From Flavobacteriaceae bacterium (GTDB lineage: Bacteria > Bacteroidota > Bacteroidia > Flavobacteriales > Flavobacteriaceae), in assembly GCA_018402205.1 (NCBI GenBank), contig JAGYIX010000005.1, forward strand, positions 1-55,201: a DNA stretch of 55,201 bases. Direction: 5' to 3'. Position 1 is the first letter of the stretch. Every line of letters starts with the position of its first letter. The translations under genes were made by a program, and so were the position numbers. This document shows, piece by piece, positions 18,012 through 25,510 of the stretch. The notes beneath the pieces are model-generated. The model ran no database searches and was not told where the DNA came from. It saw nothing but the letters and a program-made list of their open reading frames with translations.

Positions 18012-18711
18012 GAATCGTCTGAAGAATGTGTTGTGTATTGGGGTGATCTGAATGCACACAAAAGGTATGGGCATCTACAGCGTGTTTCTGCTGATTTACA
18101 TCGATTAGGTATCCCTCTTGCATCAATCGAAGCTGTGTTAGACACTCTTCGGCTGAATGAATCACCCCACGAGGGTCGCTACGAGAGAGCAATTGACTCG
18201 CATTGAGATACCTGCGGTCGATAAAGTATTCGCAGGCGCAGTGAAACCCTTGATCTTCAGCACACTGAGCCAAGGCTGAATGCTGCTGTACATAGAGGGT
18301 TTTATCGTTCATAAATGGGGCTATGGCCGATAAAAAGTTTTCGGAAAGTGCTTGATCTTGGGCGAGATCATTGTAGAGGGCTCCGTGGGCCTTTAAGTGC
18401 GTCCATTGCAGACCCAGCTCTTCTATTTGCGACTGAAACAAGACGAGCTGTTCGGTGAGAGCTCCTTTTAAGGCTTCTTTATTTAGGCGCATAGAGCGGC
18501 GACCGAAGTGCATTTTGTCTGGGTAAGACGGATGCGCCCCAAGCTGCAAGCCCAATGCATCTCCCAGTTCAAGAGTGCGTTTAATCGATTCTGCCGAGCC
18601 TGCATGACCTCCGCAGGCAATATTAAGGGCATGAACATAGTTATAGAGTGGGCGTTCATCGACCAATCCTTCTCCGGCGTCTAGGTTGATATGCAAGGGT
18701 CTTTGACTCAT
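18001..18711 (-). CDS. pxpA: 5-oxoprolinase subunit PxpA (LamB/YcsF family)
   Basis: A 236-residue protein from the ATG at 18711, 3 nt after the Nramp-like gene; a TTG one codon earlier is less likely. The family motifs are present in somewhat altered form: LHINLDAGEGL where NCDLGE is usual, ALNIACGGHAGSAESIKRT, and LGAHPSYPDKMHFGRRSM. PxpA is the subunit that completes hydrolysis of phosphorylated 5-oxoproline to glutamate. It is slightly shorter than the usual 250 residues, and the drifted motifs point to a divergent clade. Confidence 0.92.
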   Translation of the reverse strand: MSQRPLHINLDAGEGLVDERPLYNYVHALNIACGGHAGSAESIKRTLELGDALGLQLGAHPSYPDKMHFGRRSMRLNKEALKGALTEQLVLFQSQIEELGLQWTHLKAHGALYNDLAQDQALSENFLSAIAPFMNDKTLYVQQHSALAQCAEDQGFHCACEYFIDRRYLNASQLLSRSDPRGVIHSAEECLTQLRLMQEGYLIDVNQQKHAVDAHTFCVHSDHPNTQHILQTIHGA

Positions 18712-18714
18712 CAA

Positions 18715-19917
18715 TTACATAAGGGTTTTATAGAGTGCCATACCCCCTAGCACTAGGGTGAACAACACTAAAAGTGACCCTACAACTCGTTGAATAGGGC
18801 TGTTGGCATAAGCACCCATAACCGATGTCTTAGAAGAAAGTACCAAAAGAGTTGAAGCGATAATAGGCAATAACAGACCATTAGCGATTTGGGCAAATTT
18901 GATGATCTCAACTGGGGCGCTGCCGACAAGAGCGATGATGAATCCGATCAAGAAAACAGCTACACTCGCATAACGAGAGCTGTACTTGTGGTCATAGGGG
19001 GTTGACTTAAGTACCGATTGAGTGACCAATCCGGCCGCAAGCGGAGCAGTGATCGAAGAGGTGAGCCCAGCTGCAAAGAGTCCGAATCCAATAATGAATC
19101 GACTAGCCTGGCCAAAAGAGGGCTCGAGTAAAGCTATGAGGTCGACCACAGAGCGAATGCTATCGGCCTGAACCGAGGCCGCAGTGATCAAAATGGCCAT
19201 AGAAATGAGTCCGCCTGCGGCAATGCTTACTGCTGTGTCTATTCTCAGTGCCTTTAGCCCAGAGATCTGCGCATGCGATCGATTGACTAGCGAGGTGTGC
19301 AAAAAGAGATTGTACGGAACCACCGTAGTTCCTACAAGCGCAATCACCATAAAAGTGTTTTCAGTAGTTAAACTAGGTAATAGACTGGCCTTTAATATGT
19401 TAATGAAGTCTGAGCCCAGGGTGATTGCTGTGATGGTAAATGAAACTCCCATGAGAAAGACCATGAGTATCAAAAAACGCTTAATGGCCTCAAAGCGCTC
19501 GTTCCATAAAAAGAAAAGCACCATAGCACCTATGAGCAGCAACATCAAAAACTTGTGCTGATCGGTTGCTGTTAGCGACTGCAGGCCTAAGAGTGTGCCG
19601 CTCAGATTTCCGCCCTGATAAACCGAATTACCAAAAAAAATAGCCAGCAGTATGAGTGCTAAAATAAACGTGCGCCAAAAACGATGGCCAATATGTTTCT
19701 TGATGATCTGATCTAAATCGGCCTTTAACACCCAGCCCATACGCGCAGCTACCTCTTGAAAATAGTAGGTGATAAAGATCGAAAGCGTGAGCGCCCAAAG
19801 CAATTCTATTCCGAAATCTACTCCGGCCATGGCACAGGTGGTTACGGTTCCCGGACCTATAAATGCAGCGGCGATAAAAATGCCGAAGCGTTTCGATTTA
19901 AGAGGTGATCTGCTCAA
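18715..19917 (-). CDS. Divergent Nramp-family transporter of the 5-oxoprolinase operon
   Basis: A 400-residue membrane protein with about 11 helices and overall Nramp character. The two metal-binding motifs are changed: the TM1 motif DPGN is GPGT (21-24) and the TM6 MPH is VPY (200-202 region, TTVVPYNLFLHTSL). Loss of the Asp, Asn and Met ligands argues against a normal Mn/Fe transporter. It is the first gene of the pxp operon, 3 nt before pxpA. B. subtilis has the same arrangement, with the Nramp-like ycsG beside ycsF (pxpA) and kipIA. An uptake role for 5-oxoproline or a related compound is inferred from this context. Confidence 0.85.
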   Translation of the reverse strand: MSRSPLKSKRFGIFIAAAFIGPGTVTTCAMAGVDFGIELLWALTLSIFITYYFQEVAARMGWVLKADLDQIIKKHIGHRFWRTFILALILLAIFFGNSVYQGGNLSGTLLGLQSLTATDQHKFLMLLLIGAMVLFFLWNERFEAIKRFLILMVFLMGVSFTITAITLGSDFINILKASLLPSLTTENTFMVIALVGTTVVPYNLFLHTSLVNRSHAQISGLKALRIDTAVSIAAGGLISMAILITAASVQADSIRSVVDLIALLEPSFGQASRFIIGFGLFAAGLTSSITAPLAAGLVTQSVLKSTPYDHKYSSRYASVAVFLIGFIIALVGSAPVEIIKFAQIANGLLLPIIASTLLVLSSKTSVMGAYANSPIQRVVGSLLVLFTLVLGGMALYKTLM

Positions 19918-19989
19918 GACTTTGGATTAAAAGGCATAGGATCTGAAGGTGTCGCTGAAACCTATCTCGAACTTACATAATTTTGAGTT

Positions 19990-20760
19990 ATGGAATCCAA
20001 AGAAGAAATCGTTAGCGACTGGCTGCATCGCTACACCGGAAAACCTGCCGCTGAATTCGGAAAATTTATTTTACTGACCAACTTTTACAAGTACGTATCC
20101 AAATTCGCCGAACTCACCGGAGCGCAGGTAGAGGGCAAAGACGTAGTAATGCCCTCGGCCACTCACGACGGAATCAGCATCATTGACTTTGGCATCGGAA
20201 GCCCTAACGCCGCCCTCATCATGGACTTGCTCATGGCGGTTCAACCAGAGGCCGTACTTTTTTTGGGCAAATGCGGAGGGCTCAAAGATCGCCATCAAAT
20301 CGGCGATTTCATTCTTCCCATCGGAGCCATTCGTGGCGACGGAACCTCAGACGATTACTTGCCTAAAGAGGTGCCCGCCCTGCCTTCATTTGCCCTGCAG
20401 CGCGCCATCTCTTCAACCATCAAAGACAGTGGCCATAGCTACTGGACAGGCACGGTGTTTACCACCAACCGACGCGTTTGGGAGCACGACAAGAAATTTA
20501 AGGCCCACCTGAAAAGGGTGCGTGCCTATGCCATCGATATGGAAACCGCCACCTTGTTCACGGTGGGCTTTCACAACAAGATTCCGACCGGAGCCTTGCT
20601 ACTGGTAACCGATCAACCCATGGTGCCCGAAGGGGTGAAGTCAATGGCCACCGATGCGGAGAACAAGGCACGTTTCGATGCTAATCATGTGCAAATGGGC
20701 ATTAATTCGCTTAATCAAATCAAAGACAAAGGAGAGACCATTCGGCATTTGAAGTTTTAG
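19990..20760 (+). CDS. amn: AMP nucleosidase
   Basis: A 256-residue enzyme of the short Bacteroidota AMP nucleosidase type. It hydrolyses AMP to adenine and ribose 5-phosphate. Motifs are WLHRYTGKPAAEFGKFILLT at the start, IIDFGIGSPNAALIMDLL, LFLGKCGGLKDRHQIGDFIL (phosphorylase-like phosphate/ribose site), and AYAIDMETATLFTVGF with the conserved Met-Glu. It is divergent from the pxp operon; the 72-nt gap must hold both promoters. No functional link to the neighbours is evident. Confidence 0.95.
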   Translation: MESKEEIVSDWLHRYTGKPAAEFGKFILLTNFYKYVSKFAELTGAQVEGKDVVMPSATHDGISIIDFGIGSPNAALIMDLLMAVQPEAVLFLGKCGGLKDRHQIGDFILPIGAIRGDGTSDDYLPKEVPALPSFALQRAISSTIKDSGHSYWTGTVFTTNRRVWEHDKKFKAHLKRVRAYAIDMETATLFTVGFHNKIPTGALLLVTDQPMVPEGVKSMATDAENKARFDANHVQMGINSLNQIKDKGETIRHLKF

Positions 20761-20817
20761 CACATCTTTAACTAATGAGTTTTTATGGCCTGGTATGAGA
20801 TTACTATTTTTGGGGCC

Positions 20818-21210
20818 ATGAAAAAGTGTAGAAGCTCTTTTCTTGTTAAGCTATTTTGGTTTTGCTTTAGCCTGCACCTTTTAAATATTAGTGCAGACAC
20901 TTCCGCCTTACTTAAACAAAATCAGACCATAGATCTTGATTATAACTATCAAGAAAGTATAGCGGAGATTCTTATCGAAACTGTGCTTGGAAACGAAGAC
21001 TTCTTCCAAGAGCTAAATGAAGGCGCTGATAGCGATTCAGAACGAAACAAACCTTTTAAACCCTTCTTTTTTATCTCTTACCCTAGTCATCCTACTTTAG
21101 TGGCTAACTCGCCATTTGACAAAAGAAGTGTTCTAGATTACTTCGCGTTTCAATTCAACTCTATCATTACCGGGGTAGACAGCCCCCCACCAGAAATTTA
21201 TTTGTCTTAA
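20818..21210 (+). CDS. Small secreted protein upstream of the HAEPLYID gene
   Basis: A 130-residue protein starting at the ATG at 20818 (MKKCRSSF). An 11-residue longer reading lacks a better start. Residues about 8-26 are hydrophobic and probably a signal peptide. The rest is acidic in the middle (IETVLGNEDFFQELNEGADSD split over 54-73) and ends in DSPPPEIYLS. I do not recognise a named family. The terminal PPP motif resembles that of the small proteins at 3502-3807 and 12645-13034, although it lacks their CxxC or CC sites. It is 55 nt from the following outer membrane gene and likely cotranscribed. Confidence 0.65.
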   Translation: MKKCRSSFLVKLFWFCFSLHLLNISADTSALLKQNQTIDLDYNYQESIAEILIETVLGNEDFFQELNEGADSDSERNKPFKPFFFISYPSHPTLVANSPFDKRSVLDYFAFQFNSIITGVDSPPPEIYLS

Positions 21211-21265
21211 ACCTTTAGACACATTTAAAGTCATTTTTACTAATCTTTTTAAGACATTTTAAACT

Positions 21266-22123
21266 ATGGAACCAAAGAAATTTGGCCTATTCCTGTTATT
21301 TATTTTTGCAGGAATTCAACTTTCGTCAGCGCAATTAACAGATAGCGAGAAAGACAGTATTTACATCGATTATATTGAGAATAAAAAAACTCCTGCTAAG
21401 GTTTTGCACGCTGAACCCTTGTACATTGATCTGATTCGCGACCTAGGGGCAAGAAAAGGAGAGAAGGAATGGAATTTTGGATTAGGTCTCTCCGATAATC
21501 TTGATTTCGACTCTTACGAAGCACTTATTGAATATGAATGGGCACCGATTGATCGACTTGGCTTAGAAGTCGAGCTACCCTTTACCGTTTACTCAGGCAC
21601 TGCAAATTCTGCAAATGGAAGTGGATTGAATAGTGGATTGAATAGCTTAAAGCTTGCAGCCCAGTATACGTATTATGTAAACGAGAAAAAGTCAATTAGT
21701 GCGGCCATTGGATATATCCATGAGTTTGAACTCTCCTATGCATTAAATCAGTCCAACAGCCTATTTAGAGGTAATCGCTACAACCCTTTTATGATAGTCG
21801 CTAAACGCTGGGGAAATAATTTTCACTCTTTGATCTATACCGGGCCTGCTGTGGAGCACACCTTTTTGACCGATCAATGGAAAACCTCATATGAGATTAA
21901 TTCAAATCTCCACTATATGTTGACAGGAACACGTAATTTCTTGGGGATCGAGGTTAATCAGTCTATAACAAATGGCCATTGGCAAACCACGCTAAGGCCA
22001 CAAATGAGACTAGGCATATCAGAAAACCTATTAATCGGTATTGTAACTGCAGTGCCGCTAAATCGAGAAACAGAGAGGCTTGGAACCTTTGCACGAATCA
22101 TTTGGGAGCCTAAGCATCATTGA
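21266..22123 (+). CDS. HAEPLYID-family outer membrane protein
   Basis: A 285-residue protein with a signal peptide ending near SSAQ (about 23). The family hallmark HAEPLYID is at residues 48-55, followed by LIRDLGARKGEKEWNFGLGL. The remainder alternates polar and hydrophobic residues like a small beta-barrel, with an aromatic C-terminal strand (TFARIIWEPKHH). Bacteroidota members are of unknown function. A perfect hairpin terminator follows 17 nt after the stop, so the gene ends a two-gene unit with the small secreted protein. Confidence 0.85.
   Translation: MEPKKFGLFLLFIFAGIQLSSAQLTDSEKDSIYIDYIENKKTPAKVLHAEPLYIDLIRDLGARKGEKEWNFGLGLSDNLDFDSYEALIEYEWAPIDRLGLEVELPFTVYSGTANSANGSGLNSGLNSLKLAAQYTYYVNEKKSISAAIGYIHEFELSYALNQSNSLFRGNRYNPFMIVAKRWGNNFHSLIYTGPAVEHTFLTDQWKTSYEINSNLHYMLTGTRNFLGIEVNQSITNGHWQTTLRPQMRLGISENLLIGIVTAVPLNRETERLGTFARIIWEPKHH
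21621..21644 (+). repeat. 12-nt perfect tandem duplication inside the HAEPLYID gene
   Basis: The unit GTGGATTGAATA occurs twice in direct succession and encodes a repeated SGLN in a probable surface loop. It is a small in-frame duplication and does not disturb the gene. Confidence 0.85.
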
Positions 22124-22140
22124 TTTCTTAAGGATTAATA

Positions 22141-22169
22141 GAAAAGACGCCGCATATAGGCGTCTTTTC
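22141..22169 (+). terminator. Rho-independent terminator after the HAEPLYID gene
   Basis: A perfect 11-bp stem (GAAAAGACGCC at 22141-22151, its complement at 22159-22169) with a 7-nt loop. The stem has A on its 5' side and T on its 3' side, so it would work in both directions. Confidence 0.9.
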
Positions 22170-22273
22170 TATTTCTCTACAAATGTACTTTTTGTTAGAA
22201 TGAACATAAGCTGATGTAATCCGACGTTGTGTTGAGGAAATTTTATAACTTTCATACTCAAATCAATCACTAA

Positions 22274-22387
22274 ATGAGACAGTTACTCTTTTTACTTCCT
22301 TTAGTTATATTCTCTCTTGTCTCTTGCGATAAAGAAGAAAACCCACCACCACCATCTCCATCTGCTCCTTCTTCTCCAACTTACTAA
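22274..22387 (+). CDS. Candidate 37-residue mini-lipoprotein
   Basis: The frame starts at ATG 22274 and ends at TAA 22385-22387. Its first 17 residues are a clean lipoprotein signal with lipobox LVSC (Cys18). The mature part would be only 20 residues, CDKEEN followed by a Pro/Ser tail with PPPP. The charge, core and lipobox are too regular to be easy to get by chance, but the size is small and no ribosome-binding site is strong. I know no family for it. It lies alone between a terminator and the palindromic region before tRNA-Val. Confidence 0.5.
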   Translation: MRQLLFLLPLVIFSLVSCDKEENPPPPSPSAPSSPTY

Positions 22388-22522
22388 GTTGATCTTCTTT
22401 GCTGAAGAAAGAGACATAAAGCACTAATGAAAACATTATTTTTCAGAACAGTTTTGTACCATAAATTGTACCATTTTTCTGAATTCTAGTCGTAACTACT
22501 TTATTAATAAACGGTTATTGAG
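22388..22522. repeat. AT-rich spacer with a spaced direct repeat
   Basis: No gene is visible here. The 9-nt word TTGTACCAT occurs at 22454-22462 and 22466-22474, one helical turn apart, which is the form of a protein-binding site. A weak 5-bp hairpin lies at 22395-22409. The rest is featureless AT-rich sequence. Confidence 0.4.
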
Positions 22523-22525
22523 TTT

Positions 22526-22563
22526 AAGGGATTAGCCACCGCTAGCGCGGCGGCTTTTCCCTT
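22526..22563. repeat. Bulged hairpin in the tRNA-Val downstream region
   Basis: AAGGGA (22526-22531) pairs with TCCCTT (22558-22563). Inside, AGCC pairs with GGCT and CCGC with GCGG around a TAGC loop. It is much richer in G+C than its surroundings. It could be a terminator-like or intergenic repeat element. Confidence 0.6.
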
Positions 22564-22580
22564 ATGCCCCGAAGTCTAAA

Positions 22581-22695
22581 TAGAAAAAACCTGCGCCTTC
22601 GGCGCCTTTGGTTTTGTGTTTTAAGCCCTTGCTCAAGCAAGCTTGAGACGGGCCCTAAAACACAAAACCGATGCATCACTGCATCGGTTTTTTCT
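22581..22695. repeat. Nested palindrome able to fold into a closed multi-branch structure
   Basis: An outer perfect 11-bp inverted repeat (TAGAAAAAACC at 22581-22591, its complement at 22685-22695) encloses three hairpins. The first is TGCGCC-TTC-GGCGCC (about 22592-22606). The second has perfect 14-bp arms (22610-22623 and 22656-22669) with an inner 7-bp stem CTCAAGC/GCTTGAG (22632-22638 and 22641-22647). The third is CCGATGCA/TGCATCGG (about 22668-22687) followed by T6. The third alone looks like a terminator, and on the minus strand it would end the tRNA transcript. The whole looks like a mobile intergenic repeat or structured RNA. Confidence 0.75.
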
Positions 22696-22705
22696 ATCCT
22701 TTAGT

Positions 22706-22779
22706 GGGTGTTAAGGGATTCGAACCCATGACCTCTACCCTGTCAAGGTAGCGCTCTAAACCAACTGAGCTAAACACCC
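22706..22779 (-). tRNA. tRNA-Val (anticodon GAC)
   Basis: A 74-nt cloverleaf on the minus strand. The acceptor stem is GGGTGTT with AACACCC, the D arm GCTC...GAGC, and the anticodon stem CTACC/GGTAG holds a 7-nt loop TTGACAG, so the anticodon is GAC (valine). The T arm is ATGGG-TTCGAAT-CCCTT (first pair weak). CCA is not encoded. The palindromic element lies just downstream of its 3' end. Confidence 0.97.
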
Positions 22780-22794
22780 CTAAGCTATTATAAG

Positions 22795-24210
22795 TTACTG
22801 TAAATCAGGAGCCCGGTGAAGGGCAACCTCAGCAATTTGGGCCGTTGATCGCGCCTCGTTTACTTCGAAGGCCACCGCAGACACCTGTTGCGGGGCAAAG
22901 GTAATCATACGTTTGTTTCCTACCGTTGTTCCGTCATAGACTTTTTGCCACTGCCCAGACTCGTCGGCAATAAAGAAGCTAAACGATTGAATGTGCTGGC
23001 CCAGTTGAATGGCCTCTTGAACCACGAAAAGGTTGGCTTCTACAGGGCTGTCGAGCATGATTTCAAGACGCTTATTAGTGTCAGGGTTTAGGCTGGTGTA
23101 GCTGCTTCGGTCACGGTCAAGAAGATCTTGGGGGGCGGCAGTTTCGAGCAGGTTCGTGGCAAAGGTAGCATCGAGCTGCGCCTTGAGGCCCATGAGGCGT
23201 TCTACATCGGTCTCGTGCACGAGGCCTCGGCGGTCAACGGGTAGGTTGAGTAAGAGGTTGCTGTTGAGTCCGACCGAATTGAGGTAAATATCCCAGAGGT
23301 GAGAGACGGTTTTGACCTTGTCGTCTTCTGAGGCGTGGTAGAACCATCCTGGGCGAATCGACACGTCGGTTTCGGTGGGCACCCAGTGGGTGCCGTCTAG
23401 TTGTCCGGCTGAGAAGCGATCAAAATCGGGCATTCCGGCATACACGCTGTCGCGGTATAGGGTTGACCAGGTGGTTTGATTGGCGTAGCCCTTTTCGTTT
23501 CCGACCCAGCGGATGTCGGGGCCCGCATCTGAGAACATGACCGCATCGGGCTGGTATTGGCGCACTAGGGCGTGGGTGGTGGGCCAATCGTAATAGGTGA
23601 GTTTGTCTACTTTGCGAATCTCGTTGGCTCCGCCGTAATAGCCGTCGCCTCCGTTGGCTCCGTCGAACCACACTTCAAAGAGTGTTCCGTACTGGGTGAG
23701 CAGCTCGGTGAGCTGGTTACGGTAATAGGTGATATAGGCATCGGTGCCGTAGTCGGGGTGATTGCGGTCCCAAGGAGAAAGGTAAACTCCCATTTTTAAG
23801 CCGTATTTGTCGCAAGAGGCGCGAAGCTCTTTCAAGAGGTCACCTTTTCCGTCACGCCATGGGCTGCTCTTAACCGAGTGCTCGGTGTAGGCGCTGGGCC
23901 AAAGGGCGAATCCGTCGTGATGCTTGGCGGTGATGATGATGCCCTTCATTCCGGCCTCTTTTGCAACCCGCGCCCACTGATCGGTATCGAGCTCAGACGG
24001 ATCAAACAGCTCAGGCGACTCATCGCCATAGCCCCATTCTTTATCGGTAAAGGTGTTGATGCTGAAATGCACAAAGGCATAGTACTCGAGGTCTTGCCAG
24101 TTCAATTGACGTTCAGACGGAACAACCGCAGAAGGCTGCTCGCCAGCGGGTTGGCAGGCCTGAAAAAACAAAGCCGAGGCCATTGCTAGGGTAAACAAAA
24201 GATTTCTCAT
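22795..24210 (-). CDS. GH29 alpha-L-fucosidase, lipoprotein
   Basis: A 471-residue protein from the ATG at 24210, which gives a proper lipoprotein signal (ALFFQAC, Cys near 19). The catalytic domain has the GH29 motifs YAFVHFSINTFTDKEWGYG, IIITAKHHDGFALWPS, GVYLSPWDRNHPDYG and FEVWFDGANGG, whose Asp is the expected nucleophile. A discoidin-like C-terminal part follows (RLEIMLDSPVEANLFVVQE). It removes terminal alpha-L-fucose from glycans, probably at the outer membrane. It stands alone, without SusCD or sulfatase genes beside it. Confidence 0.94.
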   Translation of the reverse strand: MRNLLFTLAMASALFFQACQPAGEQPSAVVPSERQLNWQDLEYYAFVHFSINTFTDKEWGYGDESPELFDPSELDTDQWARVAKEAGMKGIIITAKHHDGFALWPSAYTEHSVKSSPWRDGKGDLLKELRASCDKYGLKMGVYLSPWDRNHPDYGTDAYITYYRNQLTELLTQYGTLFEVWFDGANGGDGYYGGANEIRKVDKLTYYDWPTTHALVRQYQPDAVMFSDAGPDIRWVGNEKGYANQTTWSTLYRDSVYAGMPDFDRFSAGQLDGTHWVPTETDVSIRPGWFYHASEDDKVKTVSHLWDIYLNSVGLNSNLLLNLPVDRRGLVHETDVERLMGLKAQLDATFATNLLETAAPQDLLDRDRSSYTSLNPDTNKRLEIMLDSPVEANLFVVQEAIQLGQHIQSFSFFIADESGQWQKVYDGTTVGNKRMITFAPQQVSAVAFEVNEARSTAQIAEVALHRAPDLQ

Positions 24211-24292
24211 ACAACAAACATGTGCAAAAAATCCATAGGTACCAAGCAAGGTGTTACACATAAACTATTCATTGCTAGTTATTTTAACACAG

Positions 24293-25510
24293 ATGCGCGC
24301 CAAAAATGCAGATATTGTCGCATGCAACCACCAAAACCAAAGGTCAAGAGCGGCGGTACTCATCGCGCTGCTATTGGTCTTCAGTGCACTGCTTAACGGC
24401 TGTGTAGAGGCCGTTCCGCCGGCCTTTGACTTTCAAGACAACCTGATTATCATTGACGCCTTGGCGTCTACGGTGCCCGGAACCAGCTATGCCACCGTGC
24501 AACAAACCAGTTACGAGTTTGGTCTGTACCGCTCAAAAGCGATCAGCGGATGCAGCATCAAGCTCATTAATGCCGACACTCAAGAAGAAGAGGTGCTTTT
24601 TGAGAGCGATGAAAGCTATGTCGTTAACCCCAATTTTAAGGTTGACCCCTTATCGCGTTGGTTTATTGAAATTCAGCTTCCTAACGGAGAAACCTTTCGC
24701 TCTTCGGTCGAGGCAACCCCAAAGCAGGTACCTATAAAGAGCATAAAGGAGCGCTTTAACCCAGAGATGATTTACGACGAGGGCAGCGAGAGCTATACCT
24801 CTGGGCACGAGATTCGCATTGACTTTGACGATCCGGCCGATCAGCGCAATTTTTTCTTTTACCAATACCGCGCGTACGAGCAAGAAATCTATTGCAAGCT
24901 TTGCGAATACGGAGTCTACCGAAATGGAGAATGCCTGTCACAAATCGATAATCCGGCCCTGACCAAAGACTACTACACCTACCTCTGTGAGGTGCCCTGT
25001 TGGAAAATCAGCTACAACAACGATATCAACATCTTCAGCGATGAGTTTGCCAACGGTAAGCCCATCTCTAACCTTCTGGTAGCCAAAGTGCCCTACACTT
25101 CAAAGCAAGACATACTGGTCGAGGTGCTGCAGCTCAATGTATCTCAAGACGCCTACAAACACTTTAGAACCCTGAAAGACTTGGTCGACAACAACAGCGG
25201 ATTCAACGCTCCGCTGCCCGCCGCCCTGATCGGCAATTTCACTAACCTCTCCGACCCCGATCGCATCGCCCTAGGCCGCTTCACGGCAGCCGCAGCGGTA
25301 AATCAAAACATCTTTATCAGGCGCAGCCTTCGTTCAGAACCCCTTAGCGGAGACTTTAAGCTCCCACAACCCGAAATTCTGGGCGACCCGGTGCCTCAAC
25401 CCCTAACTTACGTAGCCCCTTGCGTTGAGGGGCTCTACCGCACCTCAGATATAGAAGCTGATCGACTGCGCTATTTCGAGGGTAGTGCACTAATACCCCA
25501 AGACTTATGA
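24293..25510 (+). CDS. DUF4249 lipoprotein
   Basis: A 405-residue protein from the ATG at 24293. A long N-terminal region leads to a lipoprotein signal ending LLNGC. The body has the DUF4249 pattern: an early NLIIIDALAST strand (usually VVEG), a beta-rich domain and a four-Cys segment (CKLCEYGVYRNGECLS, CEVPCWK). Its stop overlaps the ATG of the TonB receptor by 4 nt. This pair is common in Bacteroidota, the lipoprotein being taken as a surface partner of the receptor; the substrate is unknown. Confidence 0.85.
   Translation: MRAKNADIVACNHQNQRSRAAVLIALLLVFSALLNGCVEAVPPAFDFQDNLIIIDALASTVPGTSYATVQQTSYEFGLYRSKAISGCSIKLINADTQEEEVLFESDESYVVNPNFKVDPLSRWFIEIQLPNGETFRSSVEATPKQVPIKSIKERFNPEMIYDEGSESYTSGHEIRIDFDDPADQRNFFFYQYRAYEQEIYCKLCEYGVYRNGECLSQIDNPALTKDYYTYLCEVPCWKISYNNDINIFSDEFANGKPISNLLVAKVPYTSKQDILVEVLQLNVSQDAYKHFRTLKDLVDNNSGFNAPLPAALIGNFTNLSDPDRIALGRFTAAAAVNQNIFIRRSLRSEPLSGDFKLPQPEILGDPVPQPLTYVAPCVEGLYRTSDIEADRLRYFEGSALIPQDL

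Noticed and set aside
19978-19985. TAATTTTG, a perfect match to the -7 box, before AMP nucleosidase
   Set aside because: It is only 4 nt from the ATG and no TTG lies at the right distance upstream, so a start there would be leaderless and unsupported.
22668-22690. Simple terminator as the full explanation of the palindromic region
   Set aside because: The hairpin with T6 could terminate, but it does not explain the 14-bp-arm hairpin or the outer 11-bp stem that encloses all three.
22524-22720. Ten bases (TTAAGGGATT) shared by the 3' part of tRNA-Val (22711-22720) and 22524-22533, as a possible attachment-site pair
   Set aside because: Too short, and no integrase or element lies between them.
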